Shown in pieces: positions 42,241 through 51,261 of a stretch of DNA of 52,031 nt. Numbering within the stretch: the first letter of the stretch is position 1; each line of letters starts with the position of its first letter. A program made the translations under genes and the position numbers. Under the pieces are notes generated by a model. That model was not told the DNA's origin. It worked only from the letters and a program-made list of their open reading frames with translations, and searched no databases. Source of the DNA: DASYRM01 sp036004405 (GTDB lineage Bacteria > Acidobacteriota > Vicinamibacteria > Vicinamibacterales > UBA2999); the NCBI GenBank assembly GCA_036004405.1, contig DASYRM010000013.1, positions 1 through 52,031 on the forward strand, in the 5' to 3' direction.

Positions 42241-42807
42241 TCAGGTTTTGAAGACGCGCACGAGCGAGAGCTCGAGGCCGGGCAACAGAGGCGTGGACAG
42301 CGTCTCGTTCCTTGATTTTGCGCGAGGCTGTCCCTCGACGAGCCGGTCCTCCAGGCGGCGAAAGACACGGACCAGTTCCTGGGCTGGGTCCACGATCCAG
42401 TACTCGTCGACCCCTACGCGCTCATAGAGCCGACGCTTCAGCGTTTCGTCCCGCCTGCGAGTGGTCTTGGAAAGAATCTCGATGACGAGTTCCGGCGCTC
42501 CACGGGCGTGTGCATCCGTCAATACGGTGCGCGCGCGTCCGTGTGACAGATAGACAAGATCTGGCTCGACGACATCGAATTCCGATAGGACCACGTCGTA
42601 CGGGGCGTGAAACACCTCGCCAAGCGGGTGTTGCTCCAACCACGAGGTCAGCAGGTAGGCGATTGCCATCGACACGCGCTGGTGCTGCGTGTTCGGCGAC
42701 GGCGTCACGTAGTGCTCCCCATCAATCAGCTCGTGACGCTTCCCGTCGTCCGGGAACAACAGGAAATCGTCGTAGGTGAGCTTGAGCGGGGACGCGTGCC
42801 CTCTCAT
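42241..42807 (-). CDS. Uma2 family (DUF820) restriction-endonuclease-like protein
   Basis: A 188-residue PD-(D/E)XK-fold protein: LTYDDFLLFPDDGKRHELID at the N terminus, VVEPDLVYLSH near 85 (catalytic Asp), then PELVIEILSKTTRRRDE with the E-x-x-S region, and DEYWIVDPAQELVRVFR. The family is widespread and multicopy in some bacteria and of unclear role, perhaps transposon-derived. ATG at 42807 is chosen for GGGAAGGA five bases before it. TACAAT at 42832-42837 (minus strand) would place transcription start near 42825. Confidence 0.85.
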   Translation of the reverse strand: MRGHASPLKLTYDDFLLFPDDGKRHELIDGEHYVTPSPNTQHQRVSMAIAYLLTSWLEQHPLGEVFHAPYDVVLSEFDVVEPDLVYLSHGRARTVLTDAHARGAPELVIEILSKTTRRRDETLKRRLYERVGVDEYWIVDPAQELVRVFRRLEDRLVEGQPRAKSRNETLSTPLLPGLELSLVRVFKT

Positions 42808-42825
42808 GGAGTCCTTCCCAACCAC

Positions 42826-43005
42826 AGGCTCATTGTAACGACGCCAAGCGAGACGCGTGCCCGGGTGGAAATGTCGCCTTCGGCAGCCCGATGATTGTCA
42901 AAGTGGCCATTCGTGCATGTCCACAGGCGTATCGGCATTGCAGAACCCGCATAACCGGAGCGTGGCGAGTTCGCACTAGAATGCCGCCTCGGGGGACTCT
43001 GTTCG
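42826..43005. promoter_or_regulatory. divergent intergenic region
   Basis: About 180 bp with no gene. On the minus strand TACAAT (42837-42832) fits a -10 for the Uma2 gene. On the plus strand TAGAAT (42977-42982) is a possible -10 for the secreted protein at 43006, 23 bp before its ATG. No good -35 accompanies either. Confidence 0.4.
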
Positions 43006-43806
43006 ATGACGACATCGCGAATCACCGTGCGCACCGTGGCCGGGGCCGCTGCCGCGCTTGCTCTGGCCTGGCTGGCCGCCGTGCCGGTATCGGCGCAATG
43101 GGAAAACTGGCCGATGAAGAACGTGCCGCGGCTGGCCAACGGCAAGGTGGACATGAAGGCGCCGCCGCGCCGCACGTCCGACGGCAAGATCGATCTGCAG
43201 GGGTTCTGGCTGCCCACCAACCCGGTGAAGCACCTGCTGAACCTCGCGGCCGATCTCAAGCCGGGCGAGGTGACGCTGCAGCCGTGGGCCGAGAAGGTCC
43301 TGCAGGAACGGATCGAAACCAACGGCAAGGATCACCCGGGCGTGCGCTGCTGGCCGTCCGGCATCCCGGAGAAGTTGAACATTCCGGACGGCCTGAAACT
43401 CGTCCAGACGCCGGACCTGATGCTGTTCCTTCACGAGTCGCGGACCATCTACCGTCAGGTGTTCACGGACGGCCGCCCGCTGCCGAAAGACGCGCAGCCG
43501 GCGTGGATGGGCTATTCGGTCGGCCGCTGGGACGGCGACACGTTCATCGTCGAGACGATCGGCCAGAACGGCAGGACATGGCTCGACATGCGCGGCCTGC
43601 CGGCAACCGACGCGTTGAAAGTGACGGAGCGCTATCGCCGGCCGACGATCGGCAACATGCTGATCGACGTCACGATCGACGACCCGAAGGCGTACACGAA
43701 GCCGTGGACCGTGCAGCTGTCGTGGACGTTGCAGCCCGACTGGGAACTGATCGAGAGCATCTGCGAAGAGAACAACCGCGATCCCGCGCACATGGTGGGG
43801 AAGTAA
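43006..43806 (+). CDS. secreted protein of unknown function
   Basis: A 266-residue exported protein with a signal peptide ending VPVSAQ. Motifs seen: RRTSDGKIDLQGFWLP near 53, GVRCWPSGIPEKLN near 113, MLFLHESRTIYRQVFTDGRP near 143, and WMGYSVGRWDGDTFIVET near 168. This pattern recurs in acidobacterial secreted proteins of unknown role. It is coupled to the CMD gene by TAATG, so the two probably act together, perhaps in an oxidative or aromatic pathway; that is inference. Confidence 0.6.
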   Translation: MTTSRITVRTVAGAAAALALAWLAAVPVSAQWENWPMKNVPRLANGKVDMKAPPRRTSDGKIDLQGFWLPTNPVKHLLNLAADLKPGEVTLQPWAEKVLQERIETNGKDHPGVRCWPSGIPEKLNIPDGLKLVQTPDLMLFLHESRTIYRQVFTDGRPLPKDAQPAWMGYSVGRWDGDTFIVETIGQNGRTWLDMRGLPATDALKVTERYRRPTIGNMLIDVTIDDPKAYTKPWTVQLSWTLQPDWELIESICEENNRDPAHMVGK

Positions 43807-44138
43807 TGTCGGACCACTATCACGACCCGAGCGACACCAAGCTGCTGCGCGACATGCGTACGCTCGCGCCGGCCGACTACGAGGCCTGGCTCGGCCTCAA
43901 CAACATCACCAAGCGCGAGGACGGCGCCATCCCGCGGAAGTATCGCGAGCTCATCGCCATTGCCGTGTCGTGCACGACGCAGTGCCCGTACTGTCTCGAT
44001 GCCCACACGCGGGCGGCCAAGGCCGCGGGTGCCACCCGGGAAGAAGTGGCCGAAGCGGCGCTGCTCGCGGCATCGTTGCGCGCGGGCGCCGCGGCCACGC
44101 ACGGCACGCTGGCGCTGAAGCTGTTCGATCAGGCGTGA
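43806..44138 (+). CDS. carboxymuconolactone decarboxylase (AhpD-like) family protein
   Basis: A 110-residue all-helical CMD protein. The redox motif is CTTQCPYCLDAHTRAAKAAG (CxxC at 55/58 with the downstream His), followed by GATREEVAEAALLAASLRAG. The CxxC-H set points to AhpD-like peroxidase activity rather than true lactone decarboxylation. It starts on TAATG with the upstream secreted protein and its stop overlaps the GTG of a broken crcB (GTGA). Confidence 0.9.
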   Translation: MSDHYHDPSDTKLLRDMRTLAPADYEAWLGLNNITKREDGAIPRKYRELIAIAVSCTTQCPYCLDAHTRAAKAAGATREEVAEAALLAASLRAGAAATHGTLALKLFDQA

Positions 44139-44280
44139 GTGCGCTGCTCGTAGCCTCGGCGGCGCGGCAGGTTCGGTGCTGCGCTACTGGATGTCCGGCG
44201 CGGCGCAACGGTCGGTGCCGGTGTCCGGGCCGTGGTCGGTGTTCCCGATCGGCACGCTGGCGGCGACCGTCGTGAAATAG
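44135..44280 (+). pseudogene. crcB: crcB (fluoride channel) remnant
   Basis: The remnant starts at GTG overlapping the CMD stop. SALLVA is read in one frame; after a one-base loss near 44155 the other frame gives LGGAAGSVLRYWMSGAAQR and then FPIGTLAATVVK before a stop. That matches the first 45 or so residues of Fluc/CrcB channels (GG..G...RY, FP.GTL..N). The remaining three helices are absent. It is therefore frameshifted and truncated, with no function expected. Confidence 0.7.
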
Positions 44281-44293
44281 GACGGAGTCTCTC

Positions 44294-44818
44294 GTGAGCC
44301 ACTATTCGCCGGCGCTCTTCGGAGAGCTGTACAAGCACATGGAGTGGGCAGACGCCACGCTCTGGAGCGCGGTGCTCGCCAGCCCCGGCGCGCACGGCGA
44401 CGAGACGCTGCGCAACTACCTGCACCACATGCACCTGACGCAGCAGCTCTTTCTCGCGTTTTGGACCGGCACTCCGGCCGAGCCGATCGCGCGGCGGCAG
44501 CCGTCGGAGTTCACCGTGCCCGAGCTGTGCACGTGGGCGCAGCCGTACTACACGCAGGCCCGCGCGTTTCTCGAGTCCGCGACGCCCGACGTCCTTGCCC
44601 GGCCGCTGGTCATGCCGTGGGTGGCGCAGTACGAGAAACAGCTCGGACGGAAGTTCGACGTGGCCACGGTCGGCGAAACGGCGTTTCAGGTGGTGAGCCA
44701 CTCGACGCACCACCGCGCGCAAGCCAACACCCGGCTGCGAGCCGTGGGCGGCGATCCGCCGCTCGTGGACTTCATCGCCTGGATCTGGTTCGGCCGCCCG
44801 GCCGCCCCGTGGGATTAG
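44294..44818 (+). CDS. DinB family protein
   Basis: A 174-residue four-helix DinB/YfiT-like protein. The probable metal ligands are a His in the second helix (RNYLHHMHLTQQLF, near residue 42-44) and the C-terminal pair in SHSTHHRAQANTRL near 139. Members include mycothiol- or bacillithiol-dependent enzymes and many uncharacterised hydrolases. It starts at GTG with GGAG at good spacing. It lies directly after the crcB remnant and 4 nt before the TPR protein gene. Confidence 0.85.
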   Translation: MSHYSPALFGELYKHMEWADATLWSAVLASPGAHGDETLRNYLHHMHLTQQLFLAFWTGTPAEPIARRQPSEFTVPELCTWAQPYYTQARAFLESATPDVLARPLVMPWVAQYEKQLGRKFDVATVGETAFQVVSHSTHHRAQANTRLRAVGGDPPLVDFIAWIWFGRPAAPWD

Positions 44819-44822
44819 GGAG

Positions 44823-46148
44823 ATGCTGCGGCCCGTCGCCGGCCGCCGTGCTCAGCCCCTGCTAGTCGTCGTGTGTCTGGCGGCCGTCGCGGCCGTGGGG
44901 CTCGACGCCCAGACCGGGGAGCGTCCGCCGAAATACTCGCGCCTGCAGCGGCTGGAGCAGTGGACGGCGGCACTCGAGCGTCACCAGCCCGGCGAGGCGG
45001 ACGCCGCACTCGCCACGTTTGCCGACTGGAGTGCCCCGGAGTTCGCCGAGCTGAAGACCACGTTCTACTCGGCCCTGCAGCTCGTGCGCGCTTCCACCAC
45101 CCGCACGTTCTTCCAGCCACCGGCGGCGCCCACCGGGCGCCAGGCGAGACAGGTGTTCTACAGCCGCGGCGAGCTCCGCCAGCTCTTGGAGCTGGCCAAA
45201 CGGCTGAAGACGCTGGGGGAGAACCACATGCTGCGGCGCGGGGCCATGCTGCACGCCGACGCCGTGATGCTCGGTACCGGCAACGACGTGCGCGACGGCT
45301 CGCGAAGGTCCGATTTCTTCGTCTTCCGCTTCGACGACGGCCAGGGGCTCGGCCGGCAGGATGCGCTCGGGCAGTGGGAGGTCGGGCGCTTCCTCCTCGA
45401 ACAGATCCGGCCCGACCCTCGCGACTTCCGCCCGAAGCCCGCCGGCGACGACTGGGTGCGCCGCTGGTATCGCACCTTGATCGCGTATCAGCTGGCGCAG
45501 ATGCATTTCAACGTGGCGGACGCCGAGCGTGGTCTCGAGCTCTTTCCCGACGATCCGGAGATCCTGTTCCTCGAGGGCATCCTCCACGAAACGCTGGCAT
45601 CGCCGGCCATCCAGGAGCCGATGCGGCGAGCGGAGGAGATCCGCCGGTCGGCCGGGGTGCGCTCCGCCGACGGCGAGCTCGACGTCGCCGAGGACCTGCT
45701 GCGCCACGCGGTGAAGCTGGACCCGTCGTTCGCGGAGGGGCGTCTGCACCTCGGACGTGTGCTGGTGGAGCGGGATCAGCACATGGCCGCACTGCCCGAA
45801 CTCACGCGGGCGCTGTCGCAGATTCGGGACCAGACCCTGCAGTACTACGGCCAGATGTTTCTCGGTCGCGCTGCCGCCGAGACGGGGGACGCGGCGCGTG
45901 CCCGCGCGGCGTTCGAGCGGGCCGCCGCGCTGAGGCCGGCGGCGCAATCGCCGCTGCTGGCCCTGAGCCAGCTGGCCTACAGCCGTGGCGACAGCGGCGA
46001 GGCCGCGGCGCTGTTCGCGCGCGTCGCGGAGCTGCCGGCGCTCGACGGCGACGACCCGTGGTGGATCTACAGCACGACCGCTGGCCGGTTCTTTGCCCCG
46101 TCGCACCGGGAGATCGCCGAGGATCTGCGCAAGGAGATGCCGCGGTGA
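44823..46148 (+). CDS. secreted tetratricopeptide-repeat protein
   Basis: A 441-residue exported protein with a signal peptide ending GLDAQ. TPR-like helical repeats occur at about 285-330 (LLRHAVKLDPSFAEGRLHLGR), 345-385 (GRAAAETGDAARARAAFERA) and 385-415. The N-terminal half is helical and unrecognised. It overlaps the VWA gene by 4 nt (GTGA), implying coupled production of a periplasmic pair. TPR proteins usually scaffold other proteins. Confidence 0.78.
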   Translation: MLRPVAGRRAQPLLVVVCLAAVAAVGLDAQTGERPPKYSRLQRLEQWTAALERHQPGEADAALATFADWSAPEFAELKTTFYSALQLVRASTTRTFFQPPAAPTGRQARQVFYSRGELRQLLELAKRLKTLGENHMLRRGAMLHADAVMLGTGNDVRDGSRRSDFFVFRFDDGQGLGRQDALGQWEVGRFLLEQIRPDPRDFRPKPAGDDWVRRWYRTLIAYQLAQMHFNVADAERGLELFPDDPEILFLEGILHETLASPAIQEPMRRAEEIRRSAGVRSADGELDVAEDLLRHAVKLDPSFAEGRLHLGRVLVERDQHMAALPELTRALSQIRDQTLQYYGQMFLGRAAAETGDAARARAAFERAAALRPAAQSPLLALSQLAYSRGDSGEAAALFARVAELPALDGDDPWWIYSTTAGRFFAPSHREIAEDLRKEMPR

Positions 46149-47002
46149 CGTGCCGTCGGTATGCGGCTGTGTGCGTTGTGGCATTCGGAACCAGCGTCGT
46201 CACCGTCGCACAGCAGCCGACGTTTTCGAGCCGTCTCGAGGCCGTGCGCGTGGACGTGCTGGTGACCGACAACGGGCGCCTCGTGCGGGGGCTGGTCCCA
46301 GCCGACTTCGTCGTGCTCGACAACGGTATCCCGCAGACCGTGGACATCGCCAGTTTCGAGACGCTGCCGGTCAACGTGATCCTGGCGCTCGATCACAGCA
46401 AGAGCGTGACCGGAGACCGACTGGCACAGCTGCAGGACGCCGCCCGAACGGTGCTGCGGGCGCTGGCGCCGCGCGATCAAGCGGCGCTCATCACCTTCAG
46501 CCACCGCGTCGCGCTGCCGCAGGCGCTCACGCACGATGGCGGCGCGGTCGTAGACGCCGTGGGCGCGGCGCAGCCGGGAGGGCAGACGTCGCTCTTCGAC
46601 GGCGTGTACGCCGGCCTGCTCGCCGGCGTGAACGATCCGTCGCGCAATCTGGTGCTCGTCTTCAGCGACGGCGTCGATACCGCGAGCTGGCTGTCGCGGG
46701 GGCAGATCATCGAGACGGCGAAACGCAGCGACGCGGTGGTCTATGCGCTCTCGCCCAAGGACGCCGGATCGGCGCCATTTCTCCGCGACCTGGCCGAGCA
46801 GACCGGCGGGTTCGCGTTCGAAGTGGATTCGCTGGGCGAGCTCTCGAGCCGGTTCGTCGCCATCCTCGAGGAGTTCCGCCACCGCTACCTTCTCAGCTAC
46901 TCACCGAAGGGCGTCCCGTCGCCCGGCTGGCACCGTCTCGAGGTCAGGTTGAAGAACCGCCGGGCCACGATCAAGGCGCGGCCTGGATATACAGGGAGGT
47001 AG
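46145..47002 (+). CDS. VWA domain protein of the acidobacterial type
   Basis: A 285-residue exported protein. A signal peptide ends near VTVAQQ. An N-terminal beta segment (VRVDVLVTDNGRLVRGLVPADF) is a mark of the VWFA-related acidobacterial family. The VWA fold (75-260) has a metal-site motif DHSKS, close to DxSxS, TSLFDGVYAGL, and FSDGVDTASW. The partner TPR gene precedes it. It is thought to act in extracytoplasmic protein interactions; ligands are unknown. Confidence 0.88.
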   Translation: MTCRRYAAVCVVAFGTSVVTVAQQPTFSSRLEAVRVDVLVTDNGRLVRGLVPADFVVLDNGIPQTVDIASFETLPVNVILALDHSKSVTGDRLAQLQDAARTVLRALAPRDQAALITFSHRVALPQALTHDGGAVVDAVGAAQPGGQTSLFDGVYAGLLAGVNDPSRNLVLVFSDGVDTASWLSRGQIIETAKRSDAVVYALSPKDAGSAPFLRDLAEQTGGFAFEVDSLGELSSRFVAILEEFRHRYLLSYSPKGVPSPGWHRLEVRLKNRRATIKARPGYTGR

Positions 47003-47085
47003 GCAGGTGGGCAAGTAGGGGAGGGTGAAGCGCGCTACGGGCCGGCCGATTCTCTCCTACAAGGATCGTTCTGCCCGGAGTGCCC

Positions 47086-47808
47086 ATGACTGCCCGGATT
47101 CGCTCGACCGCCGTTCTCGTCCTGCTGCTCACGACCGCCCTGGCGGCCGCGGGGCCCGATCCGGCCGCACCGACGCTGACGGCGCGGCAGGCCCTCGGCA
47201 TGCTCAAGGCGGGCAACGACCGGTTCGCCCGCAACGCCTCGAAGCCGGTGTCGACGAGCGTGCTGCGCCGCGAGGAGATTGCCAAGGGGCAGCACCCGGT
47301 CGCGATGGTGCTCTCGTGCGCCGATTCGCGGGTGCCGCCGGAGTTCATCTTCAACGTCGGCCTCGGCGACCTGTTCGTGATCCGGACTGCCGGTGCCGTG
47401 GTCGATCGGTCGGTTCTGGCGACGGCCGAGTACGGCGCCACCGAGCTCGGTATTCCGCTGCTCGTCGTGATGGGTCACGAGTCGTGCGGTGCGGTGAAGG
47501 CGGCCGCCGAGGCGAAGGGACCGTCGGAGAGCGCGAACCTCGAGTACCTGCTGCGCGCCATTCAGGCCGCGCGCCGCCAGGTACCCACCGCCGAAGATCA
47601 CGACGACCGCGAGGACATCAAGGCACTGATCCTGGCCAACGTCGAGGAAGTGATCAACGACGCCATGGCAAAGAGCCCGGTGCTGCGTCGCCTGGTCGCG
47701 GCGGGCAAGCTCGAGGTCGTGGGCGGCTACTACGAGCTCGTCAGCGGCCGCGTCATGTTCTCGGATCCGGTGCCGCCGTCGCCGGCCGCGGCGCCCGCCA
47801 AGAAGTAG
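47086..47808 (+). CDS. beta-class carbonic anhydrase, secreted
   Basis: A 240-residue exported enzyme converting CO2 and bicarbonate. A signal peptide ends near TTALAAAG. Zinc ligands are the Cys of LSCADSRVPPE (with Asp-Arg dyad) and the His and Cys of MGHESCGAV, a standard beta-CA set. The mature enzyme is about 215 residues, typical in size. GGAG five bases before ATG 47086 fixes the start over the upstream GTG. A small secreted-protein gene follows without a gap. Confidence 0.92.
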   Translation: MTARIRSTAVLVLLLTTALAAAGPDPAAPTLTARQALGMLKAGNDRFARNASKPVSTSVLRREEIAKGQHPVAMVLSCADSRVPPEFIFNVGLGDLFVIRTAGAVVDRSVLATAEYGATELGIPLLVVMGHESCGAVKAAAEAKGPSESANLEYLLRAIQAARRQVPTAEDHDDREDIKALILANVEEVINDAMAKSPVLRRLVAAGKLEVVGGYYELVSGRVMFSDPVPPSPAAAPAKK

Positions 47809-48300
47809 ATGCGCGCATCAGTCGCCGCGGTCATCGCCGTCATCCTGGTCGCCGGTGCCCCGCTCGAGGCGCAGCAGCCGGCGGAGAAGCCGTCGCGGAG
47901 CCCGGTGATCGCGCCGTCCAAGCCGGTCGTGGCGCCGGGAATCGGTCCCCGCGGCGACTCGGGCGCCGCGCCCACCGCCGCGCGATCGGCGAACGCCCGC
48001 ACCATCTCGGTGTCCGCGCGCCAGGCGGCCGAGCAGACCATCGCCGCGCTCGCGGCGGCGATGAAGAACATGCCGAAGCGGCCACCCGCGCCGCCCGAAT
48101 CCCGCACGCCACGCGCTCAGCGCGCCGACGCCGCCGCGCGGGCGCAGGCCTTGGATGCGCCGCCGCCCATCAACTATCACGTCACGTGGCCGGCCACGAC
48201 GCCCGAGCCTGGTCTGGACCGTCGCGTCGAGCTCGACTGGCACGCCCCGTCCGCCAGCGGCCCGGTCACCCTGCGCTGGAACGACCCCGCCCCCGAATAG
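47809..48300 (+). CDS. small secreted protein of unknown function
   Basis: A 163-residue exported protein whose ATG abuts the carbonic anhydrase stop (TAGATG). The signal peptide ends near GAPLEAQ. Residues 25-110 are Ala/Pro/Arg-rich; residues 125-163 are a short beta segment (INYHVTWPATTPEP, VELDWHAP, VTLRWNDP) that looks like a single beta-hairpin unit. No family recognised. Coupling suggests it serves the same compartment as the anhydrase. Confidence 0.6.
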   Translation: MRASVAAVIAVILVAGAPLEAQQPAEKPSRSPVIAPSKPVVAPGIGPRGDSGAAPTAARSANARTISVSARQAAEQTIAALAAAMKNMPKRPPAPPESRTPRAQRADAAARAQALDAPPPINYHVTWPATTPEPGLDRRVELDWHAPSASGPVTLRWNDPAPE

Positions 48301-48365
48301 ATCTTTCGTCACAGGGACGAACTCGTCGCGCTCGACGGCGAGACCTGGGTAACATCCATAGCGGC

Positions 48366-50747
48366 GTGACCGACAAGCCGTCCGACTCCCCGCGCGGGAG
48401 GCTGCGCAACTGGTACGAGCGGCTGAAAGGCTCGCCGCCAGCACGACCCTTGGCAGTGCGCGTCCCTGGGGCGCCCGAGGACCGTCTGCCCGAGCGCATC
48501 GGGCACTACAGCGTGCTGCGCCGGCTCGGGCAGGGCGGCATGGGCGTCGTGTACGAGGCGCGCGACGAGCGATTGGGCCGGACGATCGCGCTGAAGACGA
48601 TGACCCTCGCGCCCGACGAGGCCGCGCGGTCGCGTTTCTGGCGGGAGGCGCGGGTGGCGGCCAGCGTCAACCACCCCAACGTCTGTCAGATCTACGAAAT
48701 CGGCGAAGAGAACGACGAGCTGTTCATTGCGATGGAGCTGCTCGAGGGCGAAGCCTTGTCCGAGCAGCTACGGCGGGGAGCGTTGACCCTGTCGGAAGCG
48801 GTCACGGTCGGCCTCGGGATTCTCGCGGCGCTGGCGGCGCTCCACGATCGAGACATCGTGCATCGAGACCTCAAGCCGTCGAACGTATTCCTCACGCCGC
48901 ACGGTGTGAAACTGCTCGATTTCGGTCTGGCGCGACCCGTGGTGAACCGGTCGATGGCCGCCGCCGAGGCGCTGACGCGCAGCGGCGTGGCCGTCGGGAC
49001 GCCGCAATACATGGCGCCCGAGCAGGTGTTTGGCGAAGCGATCGACGTGCGCGCCGATCTGTTTGCCGCCGGGGCGCTCCTGTTCGAGATGCTGGCGGGC
49101 CGGCCGGCGTTCTCCGGCGGTGACATCGCCGAGATCCTTCGCGCGACGGTGTCCGAGCAGCCGCCGGCGCTGACCGGTGGCCCGGCGGTGGCGGCGGTCG
49201 ATCGAGTGATTCGTCGGGCGCTCGCCAAGCGGCCCGCGGATCGACCGGCGTCGGCCAAGGCGATGGCCGACGAGCTGAAGAACGCGGCCGCCATCGGTGG
49301 CGACGAGCGCCCGGTGCTCGCCAAGGCGCTGACGCGTATCGTCGTGCTGCCGTTCCGCGTGCTGCGCCCCGACACGGAGATCGACTTCCTCGCTTTCAGC
49401 CTGCCCGACGCCATCGCGACGTCGCTCTCGGGAATCGGCCCGCTGGTGGTCCGCTCGACGACCACGGCCGCGCGCCACGGGGGCGATGCGACGCCCAACC
49501 TCAAAGCGATTGCAGCCGACGCGGACGTCGATCGCGCGGTTCTGGGCACGCTGCTCCGGTCCGGCAGCGAGGTGCGGGCGACGGTGCAACTCGTCGAGAC
49601 GCCAAGCGGGACGCTGCTTGCAACCCACACGGTTCAATCGTCCATGGGAGATCTCTTCCGCCTCCAGGACGACATCGCCCGTGGCGTCGTTGACGCCCTG
49701 GCGCTGCCGCTTGGCACCGGCTCGCCGCCGACGCCGGACGTGCCGCGCGACGCGCGGGCGTACGAGCTCTATCTCCGAGCGAACGAGCTCGCACGCGCGT
49801 ACGAGACACTTCCGGCCGCGCGCGACCTCTACCGGGAATGCGTCGGGCTGGATTCAAGGTTCGCTCCGGCGTGGGCCCATCTCGGCCGCTGCGAACGGGT
49901 CATCAAGAAGTACATCGACTCGACGTCCGCAGACGATGGCGTGGCGCAGGATGCGCTGAAGCGGGCGCTCGACCTCAACCCGCGCCTCACCGTCGCCCAC
50001 AAATTCCTCGCCCAGCTCGAGGCGGACGGCGGCCAGGCGCAGCGCGCCATGATCCGGCTGCTGGAGGAGGCAAATCGTCACGGCAACGATCCGGACCTGT
50101 TTGCCGGCCTGGTGCACGCCTGCCGCTACTGCGGCCTGTATCCCGAGTCGATCGCGGCGCACGCCGAAGCCCGACGCCTGGACCCCAAGATTCCAACCAG
50201 CCTCGAGCAGACGCTGATGATGACCGGCGACCTCGAGCGCCTGCTGGCTGTCGAGCGACCGGCAACCGTCATCGGGGCCGATGACGGGATTCGGATCATG
50301 TCACTCGGGCTCGCGGGGCGACGCGACGAAGCGAGCCGTCTGATCGCGGACATGCGCCGCGCGTCGCGCATTCCAGCTTTTGGCGCCTGGATCGATCTGC
50401 TCACGGCCTGGCTCGAGCGTCGTCCGGAGGAGATGCTCGATCGGCTGTCTGCCTTCAGCGCGCTGAAGATTCAGGAAGACCCGGAAGCCGCCTTCATCGA
50501 GGGATGGCTGCTGTGCGACGCCGGCGCGTACGAAGCGGGGCTCGGACTCGTGCACCGCGCCACCTCGAGGGGCTATTTCGCGTTCGACGCCCTCTCGAAG
50601 CGAGGACACTTCGACCTCTTGCGTGGCGATTCCGACTTTCAGATCGTCCTGGCCGCAGCGGAACGGGGCCGTGATCAGGCTCGAGCGGCGTTCCGCGCCG
50701 CCGACGGGGAGCGGTTGCTGGGCGTGCTTCACGCCGTCGTGGATTGA
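48366..50747 (+). CDS. serine/threonine protein kinase with TolB-like and TPR regions
   Basis: A 793-residue cytoplasmic kinase. The catalytic domain (about 43-300) has GQGGMGVVYEA, IALKTM (Lys near 76), HRDLKPSN (near 166), DFGLARP (near 184) and GTPQYMAPEQ. From about 328 comes a TolB/FlgO-like domain (VLPFRVLRPDTEIDFLAFSL, then AVLGTLLRSGSEVRATVQLV), and from about 460 TPR-like helices. No transmembrane helix separates kinase and C-terminal parts. The GTG start has no ribosome site; TAACAT ends ten bases before it, suggesting a near-leaderless mRNA. Such kinases are expanded in Acidobacteriota. Confidence 0.9.
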   Translation: MTDKPSDSPRGRLRNWYERLKGSPPARPLAVRVPGAPEDRLPERIGHYSVLRRLGQGGMGVVYEARDERLGRTIALKTMTLAPDEAARSRFWREARVAASVNHPNVCQIYEIGEENDELFIAMELLEGEALSEQLRRGALTLSEAVTVGLGILAALAALHDRDIVHRDLKPSNVFLTPHGVKLLDFGLARPVVNRSMAAAEALTRSGVAVGTPQYMAPEQVFGEAIDVRADLFAAGALLFEMLAGRPAFSGGDIAEILRATVSEQPPALTGGPAVAAVDRVIRRALAKRPADRPASAKAMADELKNAAAIGGDERPVLAKALTRIVVLPFRVLRPDTEIDFLAFSLPDAIATSLSGIGPLVVRSTTTAARHGGDATPNLKAIAADADVDRAVLGTLLRSGSEVRATVQLVETPSGTLLATHTVQSSMGDLFRLQDDIARGVVDALALPLGTGSPPTPDVPRDARAYELYLRANELARAYETLPAARDLYRECVGLDSRFAPAWAHLGRCERVIKKYIDSTSADDGVAQDALKRALDLNPRLTVAHKFLAQLEADGGQAQRAMIRLLEEANRHGNDPDLFAGLVHACRYCGLYPESIAAHAEARRLDPKIPTSLEQTLMMTGDLERLLAVERPATVIGADDGIRIMSLGLAGRRDEASRLIADMRRASRIPAFGAWIDLLTAWLERRPEEMLDRLSAFSALKIQEDPEAAFIEGWLLCDAGAYEAGLGLVHRATSRGYFAFDALSKRGHFDLLRGDSDFQIVLAAAERGRDQARAAFRAADGERLLGVLHAVVD

Positions 50748-50829
50748 CGGAGTCACCGCCGTCGGTCCGCGTTAGGATTGCTGCCTTACCCTCCCCCCGC
50801 CGGTCTCTTGAAAGGGAAGGAGCACGACG

Positions 50830-51258
50830 ATGGCGAAGAAGAAGGCCCTCATCCGACCAACCGTACGGTACCGATTCCAGTACGCGGTGAAGTTCCTCTG
50901 CACCGCGAACATTCCCGGTACGTCGCAGACCACGTCGGCGCTCCTGCCTGGCGTGTACCAGACCGCGGTGAACATCCACAACCCGCAGCCAAAGCCGGTG
51001 GAACTGCGGAAGAAGCTGGCGGTCGCCGGCGGCGGGATCAGCAAGTTCCTCAATCAGAAGCTCGACCCGGATGCGGCCGCCAGGGTCGACTGCGGCGACG
51101 TGCCGGCGTTCGAACTCCATCTGATTCACGGCTTCGAGGGCTTCCTCGTCATCGAAAGCACGTTGAGCCTCGACGTCGTGGCCGTGTACACGGCGGGCGC
51201 CCGGGGTGCCGAGGTCGCGAGCATCGACGTCGAGCACGTTCCAGAGCGGAGGCTCTGA
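50830..51258 (+). CDS. hypothetical protein
   Basis: A 142-residue protein, MAKKKALIRPTVRYRF at the start. It has alternating strands (YQTAVNIHNPQP, FELHLIHGFEGFLVIEST, LDVVAVYTAGA) suggestive of a small beta-sandwich. No signal peptide or membrane helix. A strong GGAAGGAG ribosome site supports the start. Not recognised. It is followed by 3 nt and then the hydrolase gene, so probably one operon. Confidence 0.6.
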   Translation: MAKKKALIRPTVRYRFQYAVKFLCTANIPGTSQTTSALLPGVYQTAVNIHNPQPKPVELRKKLAVAGGGISKFLNQKLDPDAAARVDCGDVPAFELHLIHGFEGFLVIESTLSLDVVAVYTAGARGAEVASIDVEHVPERRL

Positions 51259-51261
51259 GTC

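Noticed and set aside
39400..44300. A defence island around the TIR and Uma2 genes
   Set aside because: No recognised defence partner, mobility gene or attachment site is present; RidA, CMD and DinB are ordinary, so only a plastic region is claimed.
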